Part shown: positions 27,742-40,584 of the stretch, piece by piece
How the letters are laid out: every line of letters begins with the position of its first letter
How positions within the stretch are numbered: the first letter of the stretch is position 1
Source: Streptomyces sp. NBC_00237
Lineage (GTDB): Bacteria; Actinomycetota; Actinomycetes; Streptomycetales; Streptomycetaceae
Direction: 5' to 3'
DNA: 64,000 nt
Assembly (NCBI RefSeq): GCF_026342435.1
Contig: NZ_JAPEMT010000001.1
Coordinates: forward strand, 1,606,501-1,670,500
Program-made: the position numbers and the translations under genes
The notes under the pieces: generated by a model
What the model saw: the letters and a program-made list of their open reading frames with translations, nothing else
Told to the model about the DNA's origin: nothing
Databases searched by the model: none

Positions 27742-29667
27742 ATGCCTGTTGAGTCGGTCTTCCCCCGCCTGGAAGCCCTCCTGCCGCACGTGCAGAAGCC
27801 CATCCAGTACGTCGGCGGTGAACTGAACTCCACCGTCAAGCCGTGGGAGAGCGCGGACGTCCGCTGGGCGCTCATGTACCCGGACGCGTACGAGGTCGGG
27901 CTCCCCAACCAGGGCGTCATGATCCTCTACGAAGTGCTCAACGAGCAGGACGGCGTCCTCGCCGAGCGCACCTACAGCGTGTGGCCCGACCTCGAAGAAC
28001 TGATGCGCAAGCACGACGTGCCGCAGTTCACCGTGGACGCCCACCGCCCGGTGAAGGCGTTCGACGTGTTCGGCCTCAGCTTCTCCACCGAGCTGGGCTA
28101 CACGAACATGCTGACCGCCCTCGACCTCGCGGGCATCCCGCTGAACGCCGCCGACCGCACCCTCGACGACCCCATCGTCCTGGCGGGCGGCCACGCGGCC
28201 TTCAATCCGGAGCCCATCGCGGAGTTCATCGACTGCGCGGTCATCGGCGACGGCGAGCAGGCCGTCCTCGACATGACGGCCATCATCCGGACCTGGAAGG
28301 CGGAGGGCCGCCCCGGCGGCCGCGAGGAAGTCCTCTTCCGCCTCGCCAAGACCGGCAACGTCTACGTCCCGGCGTTCTACGACGTCGAGTACCTTCCCGA
28401 CGGGCGCATCGCCCGCGTCGTGCCGAACAAGTCCGGCGTGCCGTGGCGCATCTCCAAGCACACCGTCATGGACCTCGACGAGTGGCCCTACCCCAAGCAG
28501 CCCCTCGTCCCGCTCGCGGAAACCGTCCACGAGCGCATGTCCGTAGAAATCTTCCGCGGCTGCACCCGCGGCTGCCGTTTCTGCCAGGCCGGCATGATCA
28601 CGCGCCCCGTGCGGGAGCGAAGCATCACCGGCATCGGCGAAATGGTCGAGAAGGGCCTGAAGGCCACCGGCTTCGAAGAAGTCGGTCTCCTCTCGCTCTC
28701 CTCCGCGGACCACACCGAGATCGCCGACATCGCCAAGGGACTCGCGGACAGGTACGAGGAAGACAAGATCGGCCTCTCCCTCCCCTCGACCCGCGTCGAC
28801 GCGTTCAACGTGGACCTCGCCAACGAGCTGACCCGCAACGGTCGCCGCTCGGGCCTCACCTTCGCCCCCGAGGGCGGTAGCGAGCGCATGCGCAAGGTCA
28901 TCAACAAGATGGTGTCCGAGGAAGACCTCATCCGCACGGTCTCCACGGCGTACGGCAACGGCTGGCGTCAGGTGAAGCTGTACTTCATGTGCGGCCTGCC
29001 CACCGAGACGGACGAGGACGTCCTGCAGATCGGCGACATGGCGGTCAACGTCATCGCCGAGGGCCGCAAGGTCTCCGGGCAGAACGACATCCGCTGCACC
29101 GTCTCCATCGGTGGTTTCGTGCCCAAGCCGCACACGCCCTTCCAGTGGGCGCCGCAGCTGAGCGCCGAGGAGACCGACGAACGCCTCACCAAGCTCCGCG
29201 ACAAGATCCGCGGCGACAAGAAGTACGGCCGTTCCATCGGCTTCCGCTACCACGACGGCAAGCCCGGCATCGTCGAGGGCCTGCTCTCGCGCGGCGACCG
29301 CCGCATCGGTTCGGTCATCCGCGCCGTCTACGAGGGCGGCGGCCGCTTCGACGGCTGGCGCGAGTACTTCTCGTACGACAGGTGGATGCAGGCCGCGGCC
29401 AAGACGCTGCCCGAGTACGGCGTCGACGTCGACTGGTACACCACCCGCGAGCGCACCTACGAAGAGGTGCTCCCCTGGGACCACCTGGACTCCGGTCTCG
29501 ACAAGGACTGGCTCTGGGAGGACTGGCAGGACGCCCTGGACGAGACCGAGGTCGAGGACTGCCGCTGGACCCCGTGCTTCGACTGCGGCGTCTGCCCGCA
29601 GATGGACACGTCGATCCAGATCGGCCCGACGGGCAAGAAGCTGCTGCCCCTGTCGGTCGTGAAGTAG
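27742..29667 (+). CDS. Radical SAM protein, TIGR03960-type (B12-binding-like)
   Basis: The 641-residue protein has an N-terminal cobalamin-binding-like Rossmann region (GLPNQGVMILYEVLN, about 55-69) and a radical SAM core. The core's 4Fe-4S motif is Cx3Cx2C in RGCTRGCRFCQAGM (about 273-286). A C-terminal domain has several Cys (CRWTPCFDCGVCP) that may hold a second cluster. This family lies next to DUF2344 proteins and is often linked to rRNA/RNase G neighbourhoods; its reaction is not known to me. ATG 27742 is preferred over 27727 because the family N terminus starts MPVESVFP. Confidence 0.9.
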   Translation: MPVESVFPRLEALLPHVQKPIQYVGGELNSTVKPWESADVRWALMYPDAYEVGLPNQGVMILYEVLNEQDGVLAERTYSVWPDLEELMRKHDVPQFTVDAHRPVKAFDVFGLSFSTELGYTNMLTALDLAGIPLNAADRTLDDPIVLAGGHAAFNPEPIAEFIDCAVIGDGEQAVLDMTAIIRTWKAEGRPGGREEVLFRLAKTGNVYVPAFYDVEYLPDGRIARVVPNKSGVPWRISKHTVMDLDEWPYPKQPLVPLAETVHERMSVEIFRGCTRGCRFCQAGMITRPVRERSITGIGEMVEKGLKATGFEEVGLLSLSSADHTEIADIAKGLADRYEEDKIGLSLPSTRVDAFNVDLANELTRNGRRSGLTFAPEGGSERMRKVINKMVSEEDLIRTVSTAYGNGWRQVKLYFMCGLPTETDEDVLQIGDMAVNVIAEGRKVSGQNDIRCTVSIGGFVPKPHTPFQWAPQLSAEETDERLTKLRDKIRGDKKYGRSIGFRYHDGKPGIVEGLLSRGDRRIGSVIRAVYEGGGRFDGWREYFSYDRWMQAAAKTLPEYGVDVDWYTTRERTYEEVLPWDHLDSGLDKDWLWEDWQDALDETEVEDCRWTPCFDCGVCPQMDTSIQIGPTGKKLLPLSVVK

Positions 29668-29700
29668 TTCCGAAGTAACAGACGCAGACGCAGGCGCAGA

Positions 29701-29740
29701 AAGGGTCCGGCCGGAGGAGCGCACCTCCGGCCGGACCCTT
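29701..29740 (+). terminator. 17-bp hairpin terminator
   Basis: A perfect stem AAGGGTCCGGCCGGAGG (29701-29717) pairs with 29724-29740. It lies 33 nt after the radical SAM gene stop. Confidence 0.85.
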
Positions 29741-29811
29741 CTTCGTGCGCCGGGGGAGCATCCGAACGGGGCGTCGCAGCGTCCTGAACGGGAAACGGGG
29801 GAGGACCGTCC

Positions 29812-30951
29812 ATGGATCTCGACAAGCGACCACAGCAGCCGGCGCAAGCACCGGCACAGGTGCCCGCGCAAGCACCAACGCAGTCACCAGCACAGGTGCC
29901 CGCACAGCCACCAGCACCGGTGCGCGGCGCACAGCCACCAGTGCAGGTGCCCGTTCAGCAGGAAGGCTGCCTGACCGCCTTCGTCCGCATTCCGGTCCGG
30001 ATCGTCGTCCTCGTCCTCGTCGTACCCGTACGAGTGGTCTGGGACCTGCTCCGCGCGGGCGGCGAACTCCTGCGCAGGGGCGTCCTGAACCCCCTCGGCG
30101 GCGCCCTGGCGTGGCTCGGCCGCACGCTCCTGGTGATCCCCGCCGTCTGGCTGTACGAAGCGGTGCTCACCCCTGTCGCCCGCGCGCTGGGGTGGCTCGC
30201 CCGAGCGGTGTTCGTCACACCGTGGGCCGCCCTGTGGCGACACGCCATCGTGCCCCTGTCGCGATGGCTCTACGGCGCTGTGCTGACACCCCTCGGACAC
30301 GGGCTGCGGTGGCTGGGACAGCTCCTCGGTGCGGCGGGCGCGGCGGTGGGGCGCGCCCTGGGGGCGGCCCTGAAGTTCCTCGGCACCTGGCTGCTGATCG
30401 CACCACTGGTGGCGCTCTGGACCTGGGTCCTGAAGCCGCTCGGGCAGGGCCTGGGGTGGTTGGGCCGCACGCTCCTGGTGACCCCCGCCGTCTGGCTGTA
30501 CACAGCGGTACTCACCCCCCTCGGCCACGCGGTCGCCTGGTGCGTGAGGATCCTGCTCGTCGCACCGCTGGTGTGGCTCTGCAGGGAGATCGGATCGGCC
30601 CTCTCTATCTGCTGGCAGGTCGCCGGGTACGTGTCCCGGGCGCTCGGCCGCGCGCTGAAGTGGCTGGCGTGGAACACCCTGGGCCGCCCCGTGGCCTGGA
30701 CGTACCGCGAGGTGATGACCCCCGTCGGCCACTGGGTCCGTGACGGCGTCTGGCGGCCTGCCAAACGGGCCGCCGCGGCGGCGGGCCGTACGGCACGGGA
30801 GGCGGTGCGCTCGGCGCTGTCCGCCGTGCGGGAGGCACGCCGTGACCTCTGGCGGGGCCTGGTGGGCGGCACCGCCCCCGCCCCCACCCCAGCCCCGGTC
30901 AGCGCGTCCGTGGACAGCGAGCCCCCCGTGCTGGAGAAGCGAACCTCCTAG
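29812..30951 (+). CDS. Repeat-built membrane-associated protein of unknown function
   Basis: In this 379-residue protein, residues 1-48 are Pro/Ala/Gln-rich. The body (about 55-320) is built from repeated ~30-35-residue units with the pattern VWLYxAVLTPLGHxxxWL followed by a hydrophobic stretch. At least five units are recognisable. Two of them (around 30111 and 30456) are nearly identical in DNA, offset by 345 bp, so one duplication is recent. The C-terminal ~60 residues are a basic Ala/Arg helix. GGGGAGGA precedes the ATG. Each unit has one Pro-Gly break and many Trp, which suits in-plane amphipathic or hairpin membrane insertion. I do not recognise the family. Confidence 0.75.
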   Translation: MDLDKRPQQPAQAPAQVPAQAPTQSPAQVPAQPPAPVRGAQPPVQVPVQQEGCLTAFVRIPVRIVVLVLVVPVRVVWDLLRAGGELLRRGVLNPLGGALAWLGRTLLVIPAVWLYEAVLTPVARALGWLARAVFVTPWAALWRHAIVPLSRWLYGAVLTPLGHGLRWLGQLLGAAGAAVGRALGAALKFLGTWLLIAPLVALWTWVLKPLGQGLGWLGRTLLVTPAVWLYTAVLTPLGHAVAWCVRILLVAPLVWLCREIGSALSICWQVAGYVSRALGRALKWLAWNTLGRPVAWTYREVMTPVGHWVRDGVWRPAKRAAAAAGRTAREAVRSALSAVREARRDLWRGLVGGTAPAPTPAPVSASVDSEPPVLEKRTS

Positions 30952-31170
30952 ACCTCCGCCCACCTCAGGAGTGGATCATCCCGGCCCCGGGAACCACACG
31001 GCCCACCGGCGCGTACTCTGGGTAGTACAAAGACCGCCCCCGGCGCAGCAGCCACCTCCGAGACCCCCTGCTCAGCAGGGCCGGGCCGGACGCGAACCGC
31101 CGCGCGGGGACACCCCACAGGACTGTGGGCGCGCGGAAGACGCGCCGCCCCGCACCGAGGAGAAGAACCA

Positions 31171-32025
31171 CTGGGCAAGCGACAGCCCGAAGGCCCGCCG
31201 CCCGCACCGGCGGTGCAGCGCATCCGACTGCGCTACACCAAGCGAGGCCGCCTCCGGTTCACCAGCCACCGAGACTTCCAGCGCGCCTTCGAGCGGGCCC
31301 TGCGCCGAGCCGAGGTGCCCATGGCGTACTCGGCCGGTTTCACCCCGCACCCCAAGGTGAGCTACGCCAACGCGGCCCCCACCGGCACCGGCTCCGAGGC
31401 CGAGTACCTGGAGATCGCCCTCACCGCGACCCGCGACCCGCAGACGCTGCGCGGACTGCTCGACGAGTCGATGCCCGACGGCCTCGACATCATCGACGCC
31501 GTGGAGGCCCACACCTCCGGCCTCGCCGACCGCCTCACCGCCTCCGTCTGGGAGCTGCGGCTGAACGGCGTGAGCGGGGAGGAGGCCGCCAAGGCCGTCG
31601 AGACCTTCCTCGCCGCCGAGACCGTCGAGGTCCAGCGCCGCACCAAGAACGGCATGCGCAGCTTCGACGCCCGCGAGGCCGTCGTGGAGATGGCATCCGT
31701 ACCGCTCTCCGAGAGCGTCGCCCGCCCACAGGGTGAGGCAGGAGATAGGCCCACGGCGGAGCCCTGTGCGATACTGCGGCTGGTAGTGCGGCACATGACA
31801 CCCGCCGTACGACCCGACGACGTCCTTTCCGGTCTCCGCGCTGTGGCCGACCTGGCGCCGCCGGTCCCCGCAGCGGTGACCAGGCTGGCGCAGGGGCTTC
31901 TCGACGAGGAGTCCGGAACGGTGACCGACCCGCTCGCGCCCGACCGCGAGGCGATGCAGGCAGGCTCTACCACAGCCCCCGCACCCGCCGCCGCGAAGGC
32001 GCCTGAAGGTTCCGGTTCCGCCTGA
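31171..32025 (+). CDS. DUF2344 / radical-SAM-linked protein (TIGR03936), probable CTG start
   Basis: This protein has about 284 residues. The DUF2344 core starts at RIRLRYTKRGRLRFTSHRDF and includes AYSAGFTPHPKVSYANAAPTG. The first ATG/GTG in frame is the GTG at 31213, but it has no ribosome binding site. A perfect GAGGAG (31157-31162) instead sits 8 nt before an in-frame CTG at 31171, which would encode fMGKRQPEGPPPAPAV ahead of the core. The family is usually encoded beside the radical SAM gene (here 27742-29667), and the intervening repeat protein separates them. The biochemical role is unknown; the likely link is RNA modification, an inference from neighbourhood. Confidence 0.85.
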   Translation: MGKRQPEGPPPAPAVQRIRLRYTKRGRLRFTSHRDFQRAFERALRRAEVPMAYSAGFTPHPKVSYANAAPTGTGSEAEYLEIALTATRDPQTLRGLLDESMPDGLDIIDAVEAHTSGLADRLTASVWELRLNGVSGEEAAKAVETFLAAETVEVQRRTKNGMRSFDAREAVVEMASVPLSESVARPQGEAGDRPTAEPCAILRLVVRHMTPAVRPDDVLSGLRAVADLAPPVPAAVTRLAQGLLDEESGTVTDPLAPDREAMQAGSTTAPAPAAAKAPEGSGSA

Positions 32026-32252
32026 GGGCAGTCGTTGCAGCGCAGCCCTGGTACTCGGGAGCCACCTGGGTCGGGCCGCGTAACTAACCGGACTTTCGCC
32101 AGGCCGTACGTCTTCGTACGTACGGAACCGGCGAGCTAGAGATCAGCTCCCGTGCGGCGCCCGCGCCCCGGACGGTGGCCCCGCGCACAGCGTGGGCCGC
32201 GGCCGGACCGGATTCAGGCGCGGCGCCCGGGAGCGCGACGGGAGAACCCCGC

Positions 32253-36758
<4,506 letters not shown>

Positions 36759-36766
36759 CGCATCAC

Positions 36767-36806
36767 CAGGTGAAGCACTGCTCCGACAGGGGCAGTGCTT
36801 CACCTG
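36767..36806 (+). terminator. 15-bp hairpin terminator after rne
   Basis: CAGGTGAAGCACTGC (36767-36781) pairs perfectly with 36792-36806, starting 9 nt after the rne stop. Confidence 0.85.
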
Positions 36807-36927
36807 ATGCAGGGGTCCGCTGCATCACCCGCTGTCTCCGCAACAGGCAGCACCAGCGACACTCAGGCAAGCACCAGAAGTACGCGTAACACCCGCAGTA
36901 CCCAGCGGAACCGGCCCCCGGGCCGGA

Positions 36928-36968
36928 ACCAGGGTGGCCAGCGCCGACCGGGCGCTGGCCACCCTGGT
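36928..36968 (+). terminator. 18-bp hairpin upstream of galU
   Basis: A perfect 18-bp stem (36928-36945 with 36951-36968) with a 5-nt loop. It is either a second terminator insulating galU or a structure in the galU leader. Confidence 0.7.
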
Positions 36969-36975
36969 ATCCGGT

Positions 36976-37041
36976 ACCTGTCCGAGACCTGCCCGAGATC
37001 TGTCCGGGGCGCGGTCGGGACCTGTCCGGGACCTCCCAGGG
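36976..37041. repeat. Six degenerate 11-bp repeats upstream of galU
   Basis: Units starting at 36976, 36987, 36998, 37009, 37020 and 37031 follow aCCTGTCCGgG. Units 1, 2, 3 and 5 are close matches; units 4 and 6 are weaker. Spacing is exactly 11 bp, near one helical turn, and the array ends 47 bp before the galU ATG. Confidence 0.75.
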
Positions 37042-37088
37042 CCCGAAGGCTGTGAAATGCCCCTGAAAAACGGAGAGTTCGAAACCTC

Positions 37089-37997
37089 ATGAGCAACAGC
37101 GCCACCCCTCGCCCCATACGCAAGGCCGTCATCCCGGCCGCAGGGCTCGGCACCCGCTTCCTGCCCGCGACCAAGGCCACTCCGAAGGAGATGCTGCCGG
37201 TCGTCGACAAGCCCGCGATCCAGTACGTGGTCGAGGAAGCCGCCGGGGCGGGGCTCTCCGACGTACTCATGATCACGGGCCGCAACAAGCGCGCCCTTGA
37301 GGACCACTTCGACCGCAACTACGAGCTGGAGTCGGCGCTCACGAAGAAGGGCGACGCCGACCGCCTCGCGCGCGTCCAGGAGTCCAGCGACCTCGCGACC
37401 ATGCACTACGTCCGCCAGGGCGACCCGCGGGGCCTTGGTCACGCCGTGCTGTGCGCCGCGCCGCACGTCGGCAACGAGGCTTTCGCCGTCCTCCTCGGCG
37501 ACGACCTGATCGACCCCCGCGACCCGCTGCTCGCCCGTATGGTCGAGGTCCAGCAGGCGTACGGCGGCAGCGTCGTCGCGCTGATGGAGGTCGACCCGGA
37601 GCAGATCCACCTGTACGGCTGCGCGGCCGTCGACGCCACCGCCGAGGGCGACGTCGTCAAGATCAACGGCCTGGTCGAGAAGCCCGCCACCGAGGACGCT
37701 CCGAGCAACCTCGCCATCATCGGCCGGTACGTCCTCGACCCGGCCGTCTTCGAGGTCCTGCACAAGACCGAGCCCGGCCGAGGCGGCGAGATCCAGCTCA
37801 CCGACGCCCTGCAGACCCTTGCCGCGGACGAGAGCGTCGGCGGACCGGTGCACGGTGTCGTCTTCAAGGGCCGCCGCTACGACACCGGCGACCGCGGCGA
37901 CTACCTGAAGGCCATCGTCCGCCTCGCCGCCGAGCGCGAGGACCTCGGTCCGGACTTCAAGACGTGGCTGCGCGGCTACGTCGCGGAGGAGATCTAA
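37089..37997 (+). CDS. galU: UTP-glucose-1-phosphate uridylyltransferase
   Basis: The 302-residue enzyme makes UDP-glucose from UTP and glucose 1-phosphate. The nucleotide-binding signature is AVIPAAGLGTRFLPATKATPKEMLPVVDKPAIQYVVEEA (residues ~14-52). The sugar-phosphate region VEKPATEDAPSNLAIIGRYVL and the C-terminal RGGEIQLTDALQTL are also present. It lies between rne and rplU, where other Streptomyces carry little or nothing. With the next two genes it forms an activated-sugar/polyol supply module for the glycopolymer genes downstream. Confidence 0.94.
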   Translation: MSNSATPRPIRKAVIPAAGLGTRFLPATKATPKEMLPVVDKPAIQYVVEEAAGAGLSDVLMITGRNKRALEDHFDRNYELESALTKKGDADRLARVQESSDLATMHYVRQGDPRGLGHAVLCAAPHVGNEAFAVLLGDDLIDPRDPLLARMVEVQQAYGGSVVALMEVDPEQIHLYGCAAVDATAEGDVVKINGLVEKPATEDAPSNLAIIGRYVLDPAVFEVLHKTEPGRGGEIQLTDALQTLAADESVGGPVHGVVFKGRRYDTGDRGDYLKAIVRLAAEREDLGPDFKTWLRGYVAEEI

Positions 37998-38093
37998 GTC
38001 TCCCCCGGTTCCTCCGGCAGGCTTCGACGGGACTCCTCACCGGGGTTACAGGCTCTCACCAGGGCTACGGCCCTTCACGCGGGCCCCGTCGAG

Positions 38094-38122
38094 GGCCGCC
38101 CCGCACCACCTTCGGGGCGGCC
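38094..38122 (+). terminator. Hairpin between galU and the nucleotidyltransferase gene
   Basis: GGCCGCCCCG (38094-38103) pairs with CGGGGCGGCC (38113-38122). Flanking GAGGG/CCCTC extends the stem with one bulge. The galU message probably ends here, about 95 nt after its stop. Confidence 0.65.
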
Positions 38123-38251
38123 ACCCTCGCACCACCGGGGGAGGCCGCCCCGTACCCTTTGCCCCGCAGCACCCCTTGCGTCATCCTCCTGCGCCACCCC
38201 TTGCACCACTCCACGCACCATCCCTGCACGACCCGCACGAAGGAGAACCCC

Positions 38252-38989
38252 ATGATCGGCCTGGTACTGGCGGCGGGCGCCGGACGGCGTCTGCGTCCCT
38301 ACACCGACACGCTGCCCAAGGCACTCGTGCCCGTCGACGGCGACACCACCGTCCTCGACCTCACGCTGGGGAACTTCGCGAAGGTCGGCCTCACTGAGGT
38401 CGCGATCGTCGTCGGCTACCGCAAGGAAGCCGTCTACGCGCGCAAGGAGGAGCTGGAGAAGACGTACGGCGTCACGATCACGCTGATCGACAACGACAAG
38501 GCCGAGGAGTGGAACAACGCCTACTCCCTCTGGTGCGCCCGCGACGTCCTCAAGGAGGGTGTCATCCTCGCCAACGGCGACACGGTGCACCCGGTCTCCG
38601 TCGAGGAGACGCTGCTCGCCGCCCGCGGCAAGGGCCAGAAGATCATCCTCGCCCTCGACACGGTGAAGAACCTCGCCGACGAGGAGATGAAGGTCATCAC
38701 GGACGACAGCGACGCCGTGCAGCGGATCACCAAGCTGATGGACCCGGCGTCCGCCACCGGTGAGTACATCGGTGTCACGCTGATCGAGGGCGAGGCCGCC
38801 GAAGAGCTGGCCGACGCCCTGAAGACCACCTTCGAGCGGGACCCCGACCTCTACTACGAGGACGGCTACCAGGAGCTCGTCAACCGGGGCTTCCGCATCG
38901 ACGTCGCCCCGATCGGCGACCTGAAGTGGGTCGAGATCGACAATCACGACGACCTCGCCAAGGGCCGGGAGATCGCGTGCCAGTACTGA
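38252..38989 (+). CDS. Sugar/alditol-phosphate nucleotidyltransferase (LicC/IPCT-like)
   Basis: The 245-residue protein has a single NTP-transferase (GT-A-like) domain. The signature MIGLVLAAGAGRRLRPYTDTLPKALVPV sits at the very N terminus. VILANGDTVHP holds the metal-binding Asp, and KWVEIDNHDDL near the end supplies the second. Its closest look is to phosphocholine or inositol-phosphate cytidylyltransferases, which activate small alcohol phosphates as CDP esters, rather than to GalU. A GAAGGAGA ribosome binding site lies 6 nt before ATG 38252. Its 3' end overlaps the dehydrogenase gene by 13 nt, indicating coupled translation and probably sequential reactions. Confidence 0.85.
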   Translation: MIGLVLAAGAGRRLRPYTDTLPKALVPVDGDTTVLDLTLGNFAKVGLTEVAIVVGYRKEAVYARKEELEKTYGVTITLIDNDKAEEWNNAYSLWCARDVLKEGVILANGDTVHPVSVEETLLAARGKGQKIILALDTVKNLADEEMKVITDDSDAVQRITKLMDPASATGEYIGVTLIEGEAAEELADALKTTFERDPDLYYEDGYQELVNRGFRIDVAPIGDLKWVEIDNHDDLAKGREIACQY

Positions 38990-40068
38990 CCCGGCTGATC
39001 CCCTCACCGGTCGCCGTCGACATCTCCCGCGGGGCCCTCGACGACCTCGCGGGCCTCCTCGCCGATCAGCGGATCTCCGGCTCGGGCGCGCTCGCCATCG
39101 CCATCAGCGGCGGCTCGGGCCGGATGCTGAAGGAGAAACTGGCACCCGTTCTGCCGGGCGCCGACTGGTACCCCGTCACCGACGGCACCATCGACGCGGC
39201 CGTGCAGCTCGCCGAGGAGATGAAGGGCCGCAAGCGGTACGACGCGGTCGTCGGCCTCGGAGGCGGCAAGATCATCGATGTGGCCAAGTACGCGGCCGCC
39301 CGCATCGGCCTGCCCATGGTCGCCGTCGCGACGAACCTCTCGCACGACGGCCTGTGCTCCCCGGTGTCCATCCTTGACAACGACAACGGACGCGGCTCCT
39401 ACGGCGTGCCCACGCCCATCGCGATGCTCATCGACCTCGATGTCATCCGGGACGCCCCGCCCCGCTTCGTACGCTCCGGAATCGGCGACGCCCTCTCCAA
39501 CATCTCCGCCGTCGCCGACTGGGAACTGTCCCACCGGGTCAACGGCGAGAAGGTCGACGGACTTGCCGCCGCCATGGCCCGGCAGGCCGGTGAGGCGGTG
39601 CTGCGCCACCCTGGCACTGTCACCCAGGACGCCTTCCTGACGGTGCTCGCGGAGGCCCTCGTCCTGTCCGGCATCTCGATGTCGATCAGCGGTGACACCC
39701 GTCCCTCCTCGGGCGCCTGTCACGAGATCAGCCACGCCTTCGACCTGCTGTACCCGAAGCGCTCGGCGCTGCACGGCGAGCAGGTCGGCATCGGTGCCGT
39801 CTTCGCGATGCACCTGCGCGGTGCCCACGAGGAGGCCGGACTGTTCGCCGACGTACTGCGCAGGCACGCCATGCCGGTGCTGCCGGGCGACATCGGCTTC
39901 ACCGTCGAGGAGTTCGTCACGGCCGTGCGGTACGCGCCGCAGACGCGTCCTGGGCGCTTCACCATCCTGGAACACCTCGACCTGTCCGAGGACGGCATCA
40001 GGGACGCGTACAGCTCCCTGGTGAAGGCCGTGGGCGCGTCGGGTGGACAGCAGGACGGCGGGCGTTAG
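38977..40068 (+). CDS. Glycerol-1-phosphate dehydrogenase-type iron-containing ADH (AraM/EgsA family)
   Basis: The 363-residue protein is of the dehydroquinate-synthase/Fe-ADH fold. It has the NAD(P)-binding GLGGGKIIDVAKYAA (about 88-102) and ATNLSHDGLCSPVSI (about 113-127), the G1P-dehydrogenase signature that includes the metal Asp region. CHEISHAFD and LHGEQVGIGA carry metal-ligand His residues. Family enzymes reduce dihydroxyacetone phosphate to sn-glycerol 1-phosphate, the enantiomer used by archaeal lipids and by B. subtilis AraM. GTG 38977 starts inside the preceding gene. Paired with a nucleotidyltransferase, it suggests synthesis of a CDP-activated polyol. The exact substrate is inferred. 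Confidence 0.85.
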   Translation: MPVLTRLIPSPVAVDISRGALDDLAGLLADQRISGSGALAIAISGGSGRMLKEKLAPVLPGADWYPVTDGTIDAAVQLAEEMKGRKRYDAVVGLGGGKIIDVAKYAAARIGLPMVAVATNLSHDGLCSPVSILDNDNGRGSYGVPTPIAMLIDLDVIRDAPPRFVRSGIGDALSNISAVADWELSHRVNGEKVDGLAAAMARQAGEAVLRHPGTVTQDAFLTVLAEALVLSGISMSISGDTRPSSGACHEISHAFDLLYPKRSALHGEQVGIGAVFAMHLRGAHEEAGLFADVLRRHAMPVLPGDIGFTVEEFVTAVRYAPQTRPGRFTILEHLDLSEDGIRDAYSSLVKAVGASGGQQDGGR

Positions 40069-40074
40069 CCCGGT

Positions 40075-40103
40075 TTGACCCACCGGTCGGGGCCCCGTAA
40101 CCT
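40075..40103 (+). promoter_or_regulatory. rplU-rpmA promoter
   Basis: TTGACC (40075-40080), exactly 17 nt, then TAACCT (40098-40103) is an excellent housekeeping sigma promoter. It starts 7 nt after the dehydrogenase stop and gives a leader of about 140 nt before rplU. Confidence 0.82.
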
Positions 40104-40196
40104 TGACCGTCGGCGTCTTTTTGTGCGCCAAACCCCTGAGCAACCCCCTCCTGGGCCACTTCGGTGCGTACGGGAGAGGCCGCTCGTCCTGTTTTC

Positions 40197-40217
40197 ATGC
40201 CGGTAGCGGCTGGCATC
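40197..40217 (+). promoter_or_regulatory. Candidate L21 leader hairpin
   Basis: ATGCC and GGCAT flank GGTAGCGGCT in the ~140-nt leader upstream of rplU, forming a short imperfect hairpin about 35 nt before the start codon. Ribosomal-protein leaders of this kind bind their own protein. I only see a hairpin in the right place; identity with a known L21 leader is not established. Confidence 0.35.
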
Positions 40218-40251
40218 AGGGGTCCCGTCTTCGAGTGAGAGTGAGATCCGC

Positions 40252-40572
40252 GTGTACGCCATCGTGCGCAGCGGTGGTCGCCAGCACAAGGTTGCTGTCG
40301 ACGACATCGTTGAGGTTGACAAGATTTCCACTGCCAAGGTTGGCGACACGGTCGAGCTTTCGACTCTGCTCGTTGTCGACGGCGACTCCGTGACCAGCGA
40401 CCCGTGGGTCCTGGCCGGGATCAAGGTCACGGCCGAGGTCGTGGACCACCACAAGGGCGAGAAGATCGACATTCTCCGCTACAAGAACAAGACCGGCTAC
40501 CGCCGTCGCCAGGGTCACCGCCAGCAGTACACGGCGATCAAGGTCACCGGTATCCCCACGGCTGCGAAGTAA
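40252..40572 (+). CDS. rplU: 50S ribosomal protein L21
   Basis: The 106-residue protein begins at GTG 40252 ([25 protein letters not shown]) and contains the L21 signature [25 protein letters not shown] near its C terminus. It binds 23S rRNA in the large subunit. It is followed after 12 nt by rpmA, the near-universal L21-L27 pair, and is transcribed from the strong promoter upstream. Confidence 0.98.
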   Translation: MYAIVRSGGRQHKVAVDDIVEVDKISTAKVGDTVELSTLLVVDGDSVTSDPWVLAGIKVTAEVVDHHKGEKIDILRYKNKTGYRRRQGHRQQYTAIKVTGIPTAAK

Positions 40573-40584
40573 AGGGACTGAGAC

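Larger units (their letters stand above)
36759..37088. other. Gene-free region between rne and galU with hairpins and 11-bp repeats
   Basis: This 330-nt gap contains two strong hairpins (36767-36806 and 36928-36968) and an array of 11-bp repeats (36976-37041), listed separately. Between the hairpins is a run of degenerate short repeats around CACCCGCAGTAC. A weak purine-rich ribosome binding site (GGAGAG) precedes the galU ATG. No gene is visible. Confidence 0.65.
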
